A DNA stretch of 64,000 bases, taken from Protonemura montana (Eukaryota; Arthropoda; Insecta; Plecoptera; Nemouridae). The stretch spans positions 2,046,001 through 2,110,000 of the forward strand of contig OX387605.1 of assembly GCA_947568835.1 (NCBI GenBank). The letters are read 5' to 3'. The translations under genes and the position numbers were made by a program. How positions within the stretch are numbered: position 1 is the first letter of the stretch; every line of letters begins with the position of its first letter. This document shows positions 51,685 through 63,875 of the stretch, in pieces. A model generated the notes under the pieces. It searched no databases and was not told the DNA's origin. It saw only the letters and a list, made by a program, of their open reading frames with translations.

Positions 51685-51829
51685 TAAGCTACGTGCCGGC
51701 ACCGGGCTTCCCCTTCTCTCATCATCATCATCCTCATCATCATCCACTCATTAGACGAAGCCATCAGACCAGCGCCACATGGCCCGTTGTCAAAACAGTG
51801 CGTCGTTAAACACCATAAATCAATCAATC
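51685..51829 (+). mobile_element. 5S-derived SINE, 3' fragment
   Basis: Plus orientation: acgtgccggcaccgggcttc, a CAT-rich stretch, cactcattagacgaagccat, gtcaaaacagtgcgtcgtta, then an (AATC)n tail. Only the 3' third is present. Confidence 0.88.
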
Positions 51830-52078
51830 GTCGCTTGGAATTCTGGAACCATTCATTGGATGATGCATTTTACGAGAGATGTCGAGGACGAGCAACAGGT
51901 TGACTGAGTGGCTCCTGCACACAAATATCGATTTGATTCTTGCTTCGCAGGTCAAACAACAAGCAAATAAAAGAGCCACAATCTTTTGTTTTCTCTTCTA
52001 GGCCAAGCAGAAAGAGTCCAACAGCAAAGCCAGGAATTAATCCACTCTAAAATCCCCGGTTGATTGATTGAGCCGTCG

Positions 52079-52296
52079 AAGGTGTTTCCAACACGCCAAA
52101 CCGTTCGGTGGTCACCCATTCAAAACCTGAATCAGCGCAGTGTTGCTTAACTTTAATGATCTCACAAGGACCGGTGTTTCCAACAGGCCAAACCGTTCGG
52201 TGGTCACCCATTCAAAACCTGAATCAGCGCTGTGTTACTTAACTTTGATGATCTCACAAGGACCGGTGTTTCCAACACGGCAAACCGTTCGGTTAA
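52079..52296 (-). repeat. 5S-like 92-bp unit array, about 2.3 copies
   Basis: Gtttccaacac-type words at 52084, 52176 and 52268 give a 92-bp period, the same as the array at 39930-40387 but in opposite orientation. Units contain the complement of the box C and box A regions (tcacccattcaaaacctga, gttgcttaact). No SINE body is attached. Confidence 0.9.
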
Positions 52297-55200
52297 AATG
52301 GCCGGTGGAGTAAAATGTGAGCCTGTCACAAATAAATGCATAATAAAAAATGGCACTCAAGCGAGGTCTGCTTTCGATATCTCTGGAGACTTGAGAGAGA
52401 GCGCGGCTTCCCTTCAGAAGCCACTAGCACTCACAACGCCTACCCCAAGAGGTTCGATGTCGACGTCAACGCCACATCACTGGCAGGCAGAGGAGAGGAG
52501 AGATGACACTGTTCAAGCATGAAATCCTTTTACTGAACATAAAGGAAACAAACGAAAACATGTTCGCTACTTTCATTCGGTTTTTGCCACCTCCTGTCCC
52601 TTGCAACACACCGAGAACAGGAGAGGCGTTTGAAACACGTCGTCAGCACGCCCAAATATCCATCACAATTACCTCTCCGAGGCATTATCGCCGGCAAATC
52701 TTGATAAATTCCCGTCGGCTTTGTCCCTAAGCCCTCCACTCGTGTTCCCGGAAGGCGTTGAGAGAGATCGATGACCCCCCCTTCCATCGTCGCGTTGTGC
52801 ACGGGAGTCGACCACGGGATCGCGGGTTGAAAGGCCGGGACTAATCGACACTGTGGGTTGAAGCACGTCCACTAGGGAGTCTAATCGGGTGACCGACGAG
52901 AGGATGGACATCGTGCAGGCCAAGCTGCGATAGAGGGCGCTCAGAGAGTCGTTGAAACGGGTACGAATGACTCGATACTCAAACGCCTCTACTTAACGCA
53001 CTGTACACGCAGGATAATGCAAACCTGTAGCTTTAAGTGCGTCGCCGCCAAAAGTTGAAAGGTTTGTCTCTGCGATTTGAAGATCGACAGTCGTTCCAAG
53101 AGTCAGCAGTCAGCACCTAAGATTGAGTCGAATCGTTAAGTCCCGATGATCGCAAACTTTTCGCCGAACGAAATTCACTTGGGATTTTGTTGGCGCCGTT
53201 GTCAGTCCCTGGGGTTCCATAAGAAGGGTTGGGAACTGCAAGCGAGATACCAGAGTGCGTGGTTGCGTTTAGTGTCTGGCGACGTGGAAATGAGACGATG
53301 GTTTTACCTCCTGTCTTCATCTTGTTATTTTGATGCTCTCTGAAAGGTGTTCACACGATTCCGTGCCAATTTGTCACCTAAAGAAGCCGCATGATGGGAT
53401 CTCATATCGATCCAGTAAACTCTGCCGTCTCTGCTCTCCGAGACCCACATCATCCCGGAGGAAAATTAGAAAACGGAGAGAGAAAAAATATCAAAGCAGC
53501 CATGAAATCGTGGCGTAATTTGACGGATGATCAGGCGATGCAAATTGACAGACAAGCCAGACGCAACAAAACCCCACAGGGACTTGGGATTTGCTCGCTG
53601 CCCACTCGGACTTTGCAAACTTTTCAAATTATCTGAAAGCCAACCGCGAATCGTTTTTTAAAACCTCTTCGTGCACAAAGTTTGCCAATAAAAGTTGAGC
53701 TGTCATGTGCCCCGGCCTGCTCGAAGCTTTCCCAAAGGCAGGGTCGCTGAATCCGACTCGTAGTGGACAGAGTATCTGAACACACGGGACCGAGTGATTT
53801 GGAATGAAGGCAGGAAAGACGTCGCTTTGTTCCAAGACGATGCAACGCCTCCCACGTGGATGCAACATCGGCGTTCGTTGCTGTAATTTCTCTGACGGAA
53901 TGCAGGTGACAGCGCAAATTTCCACCTCGCCGTGAGCGCAGAGGAAACAAAATAAGCAAACACATTTTGCTAGCTCGTGTTTGTTTAGAAAAGGAATGCA
54001 CTAGAATATGCAATGCAATGCATGCGAGGTCGGTGTATTACATTTCTAAAATTGGCTCTCCATTTGTCAGTGGCAGCTTGGCATGCGAGGAAAAATAAAT
54101 GCTAAAGAAACGGGAAAATGGAAATGAACTTTTCTCAGCCAACGTTATGGAAAATCAAGGCCGGCTTGCGATAGAAACATTTAACTTCGCTTACCCTTCA
54201 TGTTTCCCAGTTAAAAATGCCAGCAATTTCGCTGTGACCAAAAAGCGTCCTGGTATTAAACGTCTGGCATTGGGTTCAATAATTGGCGGCGTCAGGACAC
54301 TCATCGCTGAGATTTTCCCCTGGTGGTTGGTGTCGCAACTTCTCGATTGGTAATCATTTCGTAAACATTACCTCGTGCCAAGCCAGCGCCTGCTGGGAGG
54401 CAAGATCCTGTTATGATACCGATGTTCTTCTAGTTCGAGTCTAAATGGCAAGGTCGCCGTCGAGTGACTCATTGCTACCGCATTGTGCGACCAACCTCTT
54501 GACGACGCGCACCCCGGATCCACGGGCCGACGCGCACCCCGGATCCACGGGCCGCCGCGTCGCAGTCCAAGAGTTAACCTAAGGAGTGCGTTGGGGGTTT
54601 GCCAGACGTTTTGTTGGGCGGACGCCTCCCTCTCCTCGTGCCCCAAGAAAACGATGTGACAAACGCAGAACGACGCGTCTGTTCCCAACCCCGTTTCCTG
54701 AACCGTGTTAATTGGAGCTGTCCGTCGAAAGCCTGACAGGTGAATTATGTCATCAGCAGCCCTAGAGACGTGGCTGATGTGTGGTTAGGCCATGAATAGG
54801 GTTCACTCAGGTGTCAGAGCAGCAGTCTCAATGGACATGGAAAATGCGAAATCAGCACGATTGCTGCATCGACGGTCCATCAATTAGCAGACGGTGCGTG
54901 GAAACGCATTGTAAAACTAGGTTAAATTGCGCGTGTACGCATCCGCACACGTGCTACGGACAGCTATGAGATTTCGGGTCGAAAACAATGCACCGCGTGG
55001 AGCGTCTCTGCCAGGAGGATCCGTGACCCACTGCCGAACCACGGCCTTGCCGCTCCGAGCCGCACACCGATGCAAACATTAACATCTTCGCGGGATTTCT
55101 TGCAGAGATAAACGCCGAATTACTACACCTTAAATCTTCGCAAAGACAAAATCGCGCTAAAGTGAATTCCACCGCACGGTGATTATTTATGCATCAACTT

Positions 55201-57665
55201 CTCGGTCGTCGTTCGTTTTCGCGTGCATTTGTGTACTTTCGCTCGGCTGGCTTCGTGCGGCCTTCGCGTGCTGGTAGAACGGTACTAAGGAAGGGCCACG
55301 ACGCGGTATTGTCTCTCATGGGCGTCCAGAACGATGCTTGCAGTTTTTGGTCGATTGTTAAACATGAAGCCAATCTTTTCGAGATGAACTGCAATCGGCA
55401 AAAACTCGACGCTTCGAGAGTTGGGCCAGATCTGTGGTAAAAACAGCCTCCGAGGTTCCGAGCATGCTACAAAACGATCTGGAATCCACAGCGAGAGGTC
55501 CGCCGCATTGAGCCGCAGCTCAAATCGTTACTAATACACGAGGCGAGGCTCGAACCGAGTAAAGTTTGCCACTGCTGCCTCTGGGGACGACAGCTCGGTG
55601 GAAAGCGTCAACTACAACAACACAACAACAACTCCGACCATACCACCGCCAACGTCGGAACCTGCAGAGTATACATCGTGATCACACGCCAAGCCATGTC
55701 TGCAAGGTGCGTGATGGCACTCCTTGATGGCCACCTCGATGGTAGCTTTCGCTCCAAATGAATCGACCGATTCACTCAATGATCGCCAATCCGCATAGCA
55801 GACCAATACTTGGCGGCACGTGCGAACAACAAAGCGGGGGCCAAAGTAACTCTAGTCGCGAGTGACCACTGTCCAGTTACTCGAGGAGCGATCTTTAAAA
55901 TGCAATATAATAGTTAAAAATATTGAACTATTTGTCTGAATGTTATACCAGCTCGTCCATGCGGCTTTTTCATTTTCATGATTTTTCAGGTGAAACTAAG
56001 TGGAGAGTATTTTTAAAAGGGTCGGGCCACGATGAATAATTTACGGTCTAGATCGAGTGGGTCATTATTAAGAAATTCGAGTGCGAAAGAAATGATTGGT
56101 TAACACTTAGTCGAGACCGCGAGAGTACATGCCGCCGCTGGCCTAATTACAAGCACACTGTTAATTTCGTGCGTGTACAGCACTCACGCCATGTACAGCC
56201 ACTCGATCGACAACAAAGGAGGCATTCCATACTTGCAAAGTACTTTCAGTTATGATAGAAGCCGGCCAAGAACAACAGAGCTTTCGGTTATCGAGTGAAA
56301 TGTCGCTTACATAGCCAACTAATTAGAAGTTGGATCAAAGTTATTTCAGAAATTGGGTCATCATTTCCCATTAAAACATGATTACACCCAGGTTTCGGCA
56401 AGCAACAGAAATGTGAACCTCAACGCGGGTTGTACCCATGGTTACTACTAACCAATGATACTCATACTTAAACATGGGTTGTCTACCATTATACTGTTGA
56501 CCTTTCTCAGAGGTTGAGGGACTTAACCCGTACTGCTGCAAAACAGTCCTTTACCTAGATTGCCTCTGAAACTTTATTGCCCTTTACTGTTCGATGTTAA
56601 GTATAACGAGTTATTTGAAGGGCTGCGTATCCCAGTTAACAAGGTTGTAATTCATTCCCCGCTTCCTTGGTTCCTGATAGGTGAGCGAAACACCCACGCA
56701 TTTGTGTTGTTATATTCATCAAGCCTCTTTGATGCGACTCAGCGAGAGCAGCCTACCGAATATTCCACCCCGCAATACATTTATAATCGAGCAAACTTTG
56801 CGCACACCTCGATCCATACCGATGCGTGACGTACGCAACAAGGTGCGTAACCATGGGTGCTTGCTTACCTTGCTGTCTTGTCGGCACAATCAGGACCGCG
56901 AAAATCACCCCGACGAAGGCGATCTTGCGACAATCGGTGATCAAACGCCCTCGCGACACACGGTATTCACCCATGTTCTACCTGACGCTGGAAAGATAGC
57001 TCGGCGAAGAAAATCACACCTGAATCTTCCGTGCGATCCGCATAACCAGCAATTAAGTCGACATGATAAAAGCTAGCTAAATGTTGAAAAAAAAAAACAC
57101 GGAACGGAACTGATGAAAGAGAAAACTATCTTGTCACCGGCGCTTTTTTTTCGACTCGTGTTCGTGAATAACTTTATCTCCGCACAGGTTTATAGACAGA
57201 CAAAGCGCGAATTAATTTAGAGTTGTATAATCGTGCATTTATAATTTCTGTTGTCGCTTTTCTACGTTGTTATTATAAAATAGCAATGGTACTTCCGTCT
57301 CGACGGCGTCTTGATGTAATTTCCTTCCTATCTGTCTTGCACTATTCGCTCTGATGAATATCGCTCGAGCACCGGCGACGACTTGCGGAAACAACACACC
57401 TCACTTTCACATCAAGAACACTGTTATTTACATCCAGTGCAACGTGCACAGAGATCTCCAAGGTAATTTTTCAACTATTGCATCTTTTGAAAGACGCTCC
57501 AATTCACCGAAGTGCATACACAAAAAAAATCACTGTTTTCGCTCGCTTATGTCACGTTTATAAAACAAAAAAATAATAATAACACACGGCCTCTAGAATA
57601 CGCACTACTAACTCACTTTGTTTCGCACAAAGCCGCTATATTCCTTTGGAACACACCACGCCGTG
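52297..57665. other. Noncoding stretch
   Basis: About 5.4 kb without a supported gene. A 20-bp direct duplication (gacgcgcaccccggatccac) occurs at about 54494 and 54530. Nothing else recognised. Confidence 0.45.
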
Positions 57666-57880
57666 TCAAACGTAACTTGAGCACCGCGCGGGGATCGAGC
57701 GTGGTGCCTCGCGTGTTTTCAACACAGCTGACTGTCTTGCCCCCGAACAACCTACGCCTGCCAGATGACAGCCGCGAATGCCGCTTCGCCGAGCCGCCGC
57801 CGACGCGCGGTACACGGGCGTGACGTCACGCGCAACTCGACAGCTGATTGGTCGATCGGCCAACGTGCGCGGTGGTTTGT
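57666..57880. promoter_or_regulatory. CpG-rich block with CRE and CCAAT motifs, candidate promoter
   Basis: CpG density is much higher than in the flanks. It contains the CRE palindrome TGACGTCA (about 57821) and, about 25 bp further, GATTGGTC (CCAAT box on the minus strand). The arrangement would suit a minus-strand start, and the nearest minus-strand gene lacking its first exon is the mucin-like gene ending at 19740. That link is inference only. No coding start was identified. Confidence 0.35.
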
Positions 57881-59408
57881 ACCTGGCTGAGTGGGTGGGT
57901 ACGGGAATGTTTTTACAACAAGTTTGCTCTTGTTTTACAGGAGATTTCCCTCAATTTTCTACAGGTCAGTTAAATGAAAATGAAATCAAACACAACCCAG
58001 AAAATAATCACAGGAAGAGTGCGCTTCCAGAGATCTGTATTTGCCGAGAGTCTTAAACAGTAAACAAAGTATGGTCCTGAAGAGATTTGAAGCTGCAGAA
58101 TGCTGACTTTTCGCCCAATTTTCAGGAAAGTTAATGTCTCGGTTGTCTCGTTATGTTGCGACTTATTAATTACCAATGTCTTCAAACACTTGAATTCCAT
58201 GTTACCATAAAGATGTCGCAAATCACCGTAGACCGAGAATAATTGGGTATATTTTTCAAGCCACTGGCTGTCCATCCAGGGAACAGTTCGAGATTTATTT
58301 TGCAAATCGTAGAGTTTGAAAATGAGGGTGTTAGTTCCTTCGGCTTTTCAACATTACCATTGAGGACGGGGATAAAGGAAGTTAGCGCTGGGCCCCCTAC
58401 CCCCTGGCCCCCTGCAAGGACCCCCTTGCAAGGCCCCTGGATGGCTTGAAACCGTCATTGAAAGTCTGCTATCAGGTATCAGCAGTGAACGATCACGAAT
58501 TGCCTCTCAATTTTTCGATTTAGAAATCGAAATAATTGTTCGCGCTTTTTCTTGGTCGCGTTAAGTTTAGACAAAAGAAATTTATAAAAAGCATCCGCGT
58601 TCCAAGCGGCCTGCGGACCACGGGTTGTCTACGGAATGCCTACGCTAGTTGTGCAGAAGATCGCCTAAATGTTTGCTACCCGCCCAGCATAAGTGCACGA
58701 TAGACTGCCTAACAAAAAGGCGCCAAACAATTTCTCGATGAAGGAGCTGAACGCAAATGATGGGGAACACTCATCAATGAAACGGGATCGAAGACAGGGC
58801 ATAAGAACTTACCCATACACTCAAGCGGTACTAGAAGCAGTTATTACTGTATTACACTAGTATTAAATCTCTTTGGATGCTGTGGCCGAAGTACCCTACA
58901 GGAATACCATAACTTCAGGCAAGCCAATACTGAAGTGAAGAACTGAATGCAAAACACAAGCTCATTTGAAATTGTATTTGGAGGGACAGCACCTATGCAT
59001 CGTACAGTTACAGCATATGCGATGGAACCCCAATGCTGCAAACATTGCAATTGTTCGTCAATGTTGCAAACAATAATTACATGAAAAACAAAGACATCAA
59101 GACCCATTCAAACTTCTCCATTGCTGTTGCGTGTTAGTAGCCAGTGACCCTACTGGACCCTTTGTTGTTTGGACCATCTTTTTGACAATGATGGGATCTT
59201 AAAGGGTTCTAGAAGAATACCTTGGCAAGTTAACACCAGTGCTAGCACACTTCTTGTTAGTTACACATCTATCACATAGAATCCACAAATACATTTCATA
59301 GCTTCATAGAATGTCAATAAGATCCAAGTGACAAATGCATTTGGTTCTGGGTTGTTATTATTGAAAGCAAACTCTCGGATGCATTTTCCCAGTTGTTTGG
59401 TTGGCAGG
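57881..59408. other. Stretch including the 3' UTR of PSMD9
   Basis: The right part should contain the PSMD9 3' UTR, though I found no canonical minus-strand AATAAA close to the stop. A CCCCCT-type short repeat lies at about 58388-58440. No other gene recognised. Confidence 0.4.
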
Positions 59409-60577
59409 TTACCGATCCACCCAGTCCACGGGGATAATGTTGCAGCCCAGAAGTCCCTGTCCAGACCACGGTCTCGGCGTGAGCACGAGCCTCGTTGTTC
59501 GCCCGTCACGCTTGACACTGATCCGCACGGCTTGCCCTTGCGAGCCACGAACCACTGCGCCGATGTCTTGCAGAGACTTGAAGTTACTCGCGTTTATTGA
59601 GCCAAACTGAACGATTTGATCGCCTTCTTTGAGGCCCTGAGAAAGCAAATACAGTGTGTAATTTGCAGCATTACCAGGTTCTAAAATACAATTTTACTTT
59701 ATGTTTAATCGATATCAAGAACAAATATATAAAAAGTCAACAAAGTGCTGCAGTTCCTTGCTGGAACTTGATAGCGCTTATATGATATTCTAATGGCATA
59801 AAGGATGCCTTGAAATGTGTCCTAGTTAAAGCTGGTACTTAGAAATTTTTCTGAGATCTGCTCTTATGGTACAGCCTAAATGCAAAAGATTGACTGTGAT
59901 TTTCATGCTTGTTTGCTTCGTCAGCCTCAGCCGGCTTACCGCTTCTTCAGCAGGAGATCCCGGCGATACAAGGTTAACACGTACGATCGGCTCAAGAGCT
60001 GGCTCAGAAGTTGGTCTACTCGAAGATGATGTATCCATAGATTCAAGGCCACTATTAGCATGAATGGCATGTAGTCCTTCTTCTATCTGCTTCATTATGG
60101 CTGTATGATCATTTTTTAGACCTATACAAGAAAAACTAAATGAAGACTTATTCTGAAATTGCTATTAATTTCGTTCTCATATAGGTACTTGCATATTATT
60201 TGATGTCTAGCATGTCGAACTTGATACACATCCACGTCATTTCGGGGAAAGCCGCTGCCATCAACCAGCGGTTCACTGAGATCAGTTTCATTCTTAAATA
60301 AGGTAAAAATTTCCATAGGTTAATAAATGTAGGGTATTTTGAAGATTTTCAAAACAAGCAACTAGTTATTATTTTGTATGGCGCTGCCAAAAAAAACTTA
60401 GTCCAATGCAATGGCACAACTAGATTTGAGAGGTTATGGGTCTAGAGAAAAAAATCTTACTTTGTCGAGAATTCCTTTCAACTTGCTTAACTCACTCTCT
60501 ATTCTTTCCTTTTCTTCAATTAGCGCCAACACGGTTTGTCGAGTAACACCAGTGGCATTATTCGAATTCATTTTCAT
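59409..60577 (-). CDS. PSMD9: 26S proteasome non-ATPase regulatory subunit 9 (p27/Nas2 assembly chaperone, PDZ domain)
   Basis: PSMD9 is a chaperone that helps assemble the base of the 19S regulatory particle and is not part of the mature proteasome. Exons 60577-60461, 60292-60193, 60121-59940 and 59636-59409 join in phase to 208 residues (human about 223). N-terminal part: helical [18 protein letters not shown], then [20 protein letters not shown] (40s-60s), a family hallmark, and HARHQIIC. The C-terminal PDZ-like domain (about 118-200) has [33 protein letters not shown] and the family ending [11 protein letters not shown]. Met1 at 60577 is preceded by an in-frame TGA. Intron 2 uses a GC donor (T|GCAAGT). 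Splicing there gives IICLKNDH, in line with the family's IICLQNDH. The stop TAA is at 59411. Confidence 0.95.
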
Positions 60578-60839
60578 GCCTAATATCTTCCAAAATCAAC
60601 GAAATTAATTCGATAGTCATTCAAGCTTCCTTGTCAAAAGCTCAGAACGTACAAGACCACAGTTGAACCAACCTACAAAGAAAAATTAAACAAGACGTAG
60701 GAGTGGGTTGGCAGCATTTACGCGGTTCCAGTTCAAATTATAGCTCGTTCTCAAAGGACAGTCATGAAAGGAGGAAATGGAATTGCCTTAATGTTGCGTA
60801 AAATAAACCAACACAAATGCAATAGTCGTAATATAAAAT

Positions 60840-61909
60840 TTATGTGTTGATGCCAAAAGTATCCACCCAGCCGAAATCCTCTTGAAGTATTTTCTCAAGG
60901 TGTTTGTCCAGAGCTACTGGATCTAGCACAGAAATGCTAGATTCTTTCAATTTATTGCTGAGCTTTGCGACCGTTTCTATGTCTTCATCCACATCCATTT
61001 TCAAGGGCTGATTCGATTTCTCTTCGTTCTTGTAACTGGAAGAGAAAATACGCAATTACGATGATATAATTATGCTGATATCGGAAAAATCAGTGAGATG
61101 ATCTCAATTGCTAAACAGACTAAATTTGATACTAAATATTTTAACATTTTAGGTACCCAGAAGAGTAGTAATTGTACCTCCATTTGCAAAAAAACAAGAA
61201 ATACTATCACTATGACACATTTTAACATAAGAAAATGGTTATTTAGAAATCCACATGGCATTTTTTGCAACGACAATGTTCTCACGTTGGCTTTGTGTGC
61301 ACTAAATGTCCAGCATTGGGTTCATGGTACAGTAAGAGCCTCGGCACTAATGTTTAACTGTCTTTCCAAATCATGGCAACAGAGACTACAAAACCCACAA
61401 AAATGGTGGTCAGCCAGAGATGGAGCCACTGACATTTCAAGTGTTAAGAAATTGAATTACGTTATATCTCGCAGGTGTCTCACTTTTGAGACTGGCTTAT
61501 GCTTGATTACTCTTTGTTGAAGCTAACCGCAACAATTGGTTAACATTTATTGCTTTTTGAGTTATAATTATTTTATTTTGTAGGGTAAACGAGCACCATC
61601 ACCGTTACCAAGTTTTGGCAACTCATTTGCTCTGGAGGAAGTGTACCACGAGTTGTGTGATTATTAACTATAAACTCAATGGTGAGACGGAGGGAGACAA
61701 CAGGTGCTGCTACTCTCTTTCCACCCAGAGCACCATGGGTGCATGCAGACTACTCACAGCCTCTTGGCTTACCTTTCACTGCTGGCGGCAAATGATCGGA
61801 GGAATTCTCCGCAGAGCAGTGACAACGACGGCATCGTGTGGAATGGAGTCGCCAAAAACTAGAACAAAAGGGTTCTCATCAGGTATCTGGAAAGCCTGAG
61901 GAACTACAC
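60840..61909 (-). CDS. C-terminal two exons of an unrecognised protein
   Basis: Exon 61909-61780 (acceptor aaacag, donor CA|GTGAAA) encodes VVPQAFQIPDENPFVLVFGD and SIPHDAVVVTALRRIPPIIC. Exon 61035-60840 (acceptor cttccag) begins YKNEEKSN, has an acidic MDVDEDIE stretch and ends DFGWVDTFGINT with TAA at 60842. Phase 2 matches across the junction. A stronger-looking donor (GTAAGC) eight bases further would put a TGA in frame, so alternative ends are possible. The 3' end is only about 260 bp from the PSMD9 start on the same strand. Upstream exons were not found before 63.4 kb. I do not recognise the family; a basic-then-acidic soluble protein is all that can be said. Confidence 0.6.
61330..61500 (+). 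mobile_element. Decayed relative of the foldback element at 6571-7003
   Basis: Words tggagccactg, gaaattgaattacg, atatctcgcaggtg and ctcacttttgagac occur in the same order as in the left arm of the foldback (tggagccactg, gaaattaaatttcg, atttctcgtaggtt, ctcacttttgagac). The opposite arm is not recognisable. It lies in the intron of the unrecognised minus-strand gene. Confidence 0.45.
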
Positions 61910-63500
61910 CTGTTTCTTTCTATAACAATAAATGCATAAAAGCAGTGTAATGCATAATTTCAAGTCAGAAGTAAGACTTTAGTGACTTTTCACTGCAGCA
62001 ACATTTGCAGATCATCTCTGTGATAAACAATACACCAAAAATAATGAAACAAATCACAGTTGCCTCAGATTCATCAAAATATCATTAACAGGAAGTGGGA
62101 TCTAGGATGGCAAAGAAACAACAGGGTTTTGTCCACCTCACTGTGCATGCCAGGGTGGGTGCAGAAGCCGTTGGATGTCGCAAGCATTTCAAAACGTAGC
62201 ATGGCAATCAGGCGTTGCAATCATCCCGAACATGATGAAGGTGCACCTTTAATCTCTGTCAGCGTCGGCGCCCATCTGGGCCCATTAGGTCGTTGACACA
62301 CGGGACCCATGAATTATGATGTGCATGTTTCATGTTTAAAAACTAACGACCTCGCCACACATTGCCCAATAGTCGCAGAGCGCGCGTCGAGGCAGGAGGC
62401 GAGCCAGTGAACGATAAACGCCCTCCCCGACCCCCGTGTTCATAGCCGTCACTACGGGTGAAACGGCACGCGGTTGGCCTGTCAATATGATTGTTTTTAG
62501 CAGAATGTCATCCGCATGTATTCGATAAAAGCCACCTGAGAAATAAAGTCCCCGACGGATTGGCTTGTCCTGTGGAGCGCTTGGGAGTGAATCCCAACAA
62601 GTGGCGATCCGTGTTGAACACCGAGCGCTTAGCGGGGTCACACAAGGGTCGCAAGGAAGCTCTTTGCAAAGGTTGTTGAGGTTTAGTGGTGACACTTATC
62701 AAGACTGAATGTGTGGCGACAGTGTGGGACTTCCCGGCAATGTCACGGCGTGCAAACTATCCCAGATGTAGGCACTGGCCGGCTTCATGCATCGTCTATT
62801 ACGAGATGGGGTTGAATAGTGTAGCGCTCGACTACATCTGAAATCCAATCCAATGACCACCGGCCAGATGACTCGACTAGATTGGGACGGGGATTCCGAT
62901 GACCTACAAAGAAGACGACGATGATCCAGCGAGCAAAAGGGATCAAATCGCTCGTGACAAGCGTGTGTTATTCGATGTGCAACCCGGCGATCAATTACGT
63001 GATCTGTCATCAGCTGCCGTCATCCATGAAACGTGCCCGCTGGCCGGTCAGAGCCCCATTACCTAGCGATTACCAGCGCCGAGCACGGTAACCCCCTACC
63101 ACCTTCTCGGTGCGGCGCGTTACGCTGGCGCTAATCTGCTTACATTATGCACACTGCCCCCCGGATATGAGTGGACCACTGCTAGCACGGATGTCCCAAA
63201 ATGCCGCCATTGGCACAAGTTGCATGTCTTTCAATCATCTGCCATCGCTCGAAGCATGATTGGGATGGCAAGTCTTTCAAAACACTTTACAAACGATTTA
63301 AAAAAAAAGGGGTCGCGAGGTTTGGACATAAATAATAACACCGATTCCCAAACGCTAATCAACTTTTTACGACTTCATAACGACTCGGTCAGTGCACAAT
63401 CGCACCGTCGGGCTGCAAGAAAACAGAAATAGGCCACCTCCTTCATGCGGGCGACCCACGCACGATCACGCGCGCTTGATTGATATTTACTGGTGGATGC
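61910..63500. other. Noncoding stretch
   Basis: Contains unseen upstream parts of the minus-strand gene and the upstream region of the secreted-protein gene. No exon could be supported by splice sites and protein sense together. Confidence 0.4.
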
Positions 63501-63545
63501 CACGTGTATAAATAACACGGGGGACAAGAGGTGTGACAGCCAGCA
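63501..63545 (+). promoter_or_regulatory. TATA promoter with adjacent CACGTG E-box
   Basis: CACGTG at 63501-63506 abuts TATAAATA at 63507-63514. A start is expected about 25-30 bp downstream, around 63535-63545, leaving a 5' UTR of about 175 bp before the ATG at 63715. It is the only clear TATA box in front of a coding exon in this window. Confidence 0.6.
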
Positions 63546-63714
63546 CTGCGCCCTCGACGTCCTCTTCGCGAACAGAGAGCGCTGTCACGCCATCGGAACT
63601 TTCCTTCGACGGGTGCGCGTCAGCGAGATCAGCGAGTTGCGCCGTCGAGCGGTGGGAAGCGAGGCGTCAGTGCTCTGTGGAACAGGGTGCCGGACGAGTG
63701 TGCGGACAGCAGCG

Positions 63715-63822
63715 ATGAGAGCGGCATCGCTTTGCAATGCGTTCTTCTTCGCGTTCATCGTCGCCGTTGCGTTCTTGGGGCACTTCACGACGCGCGCGTT
63801 TCCCGTCTCCAAGCCAGAGATT
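63715..63822 (+). CDS. First coding exon of a secreted protein or peptide precursor
   Basis: The ATG at 63715 opens MRAASLCNAFFFAFIVAVAF followed by LGHFTTRAFPVSKPEI and a donor ATT|GTGAGT at 63823 (phase 0, 36 codons). Short basic n-region, a 14-residue hydrophobic core and a small residue at TRA before FPVSK make a standard signal peptide. Reading on past the donor reaches a stop after ten codons, supporting splicing. The upstream TATA box fits a regulated gene such as a hormone or cuticle protein, but the mature part lies beyond the window, so no product can be named. Confidence 0.62.
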
Positions 63823-63875
63823 GTGAGTAGCAAAGTCGATGTTTCGGGAATTTAAAAAAAGGTGGTTTTTCAGTA

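Noticed and set aside
62336-62695. Minus-strand ORF as an upstream exon of the unrecognised gene
   Set aside because: No acceptor/donor pair in the right phase and no protein-like conservation pattern.
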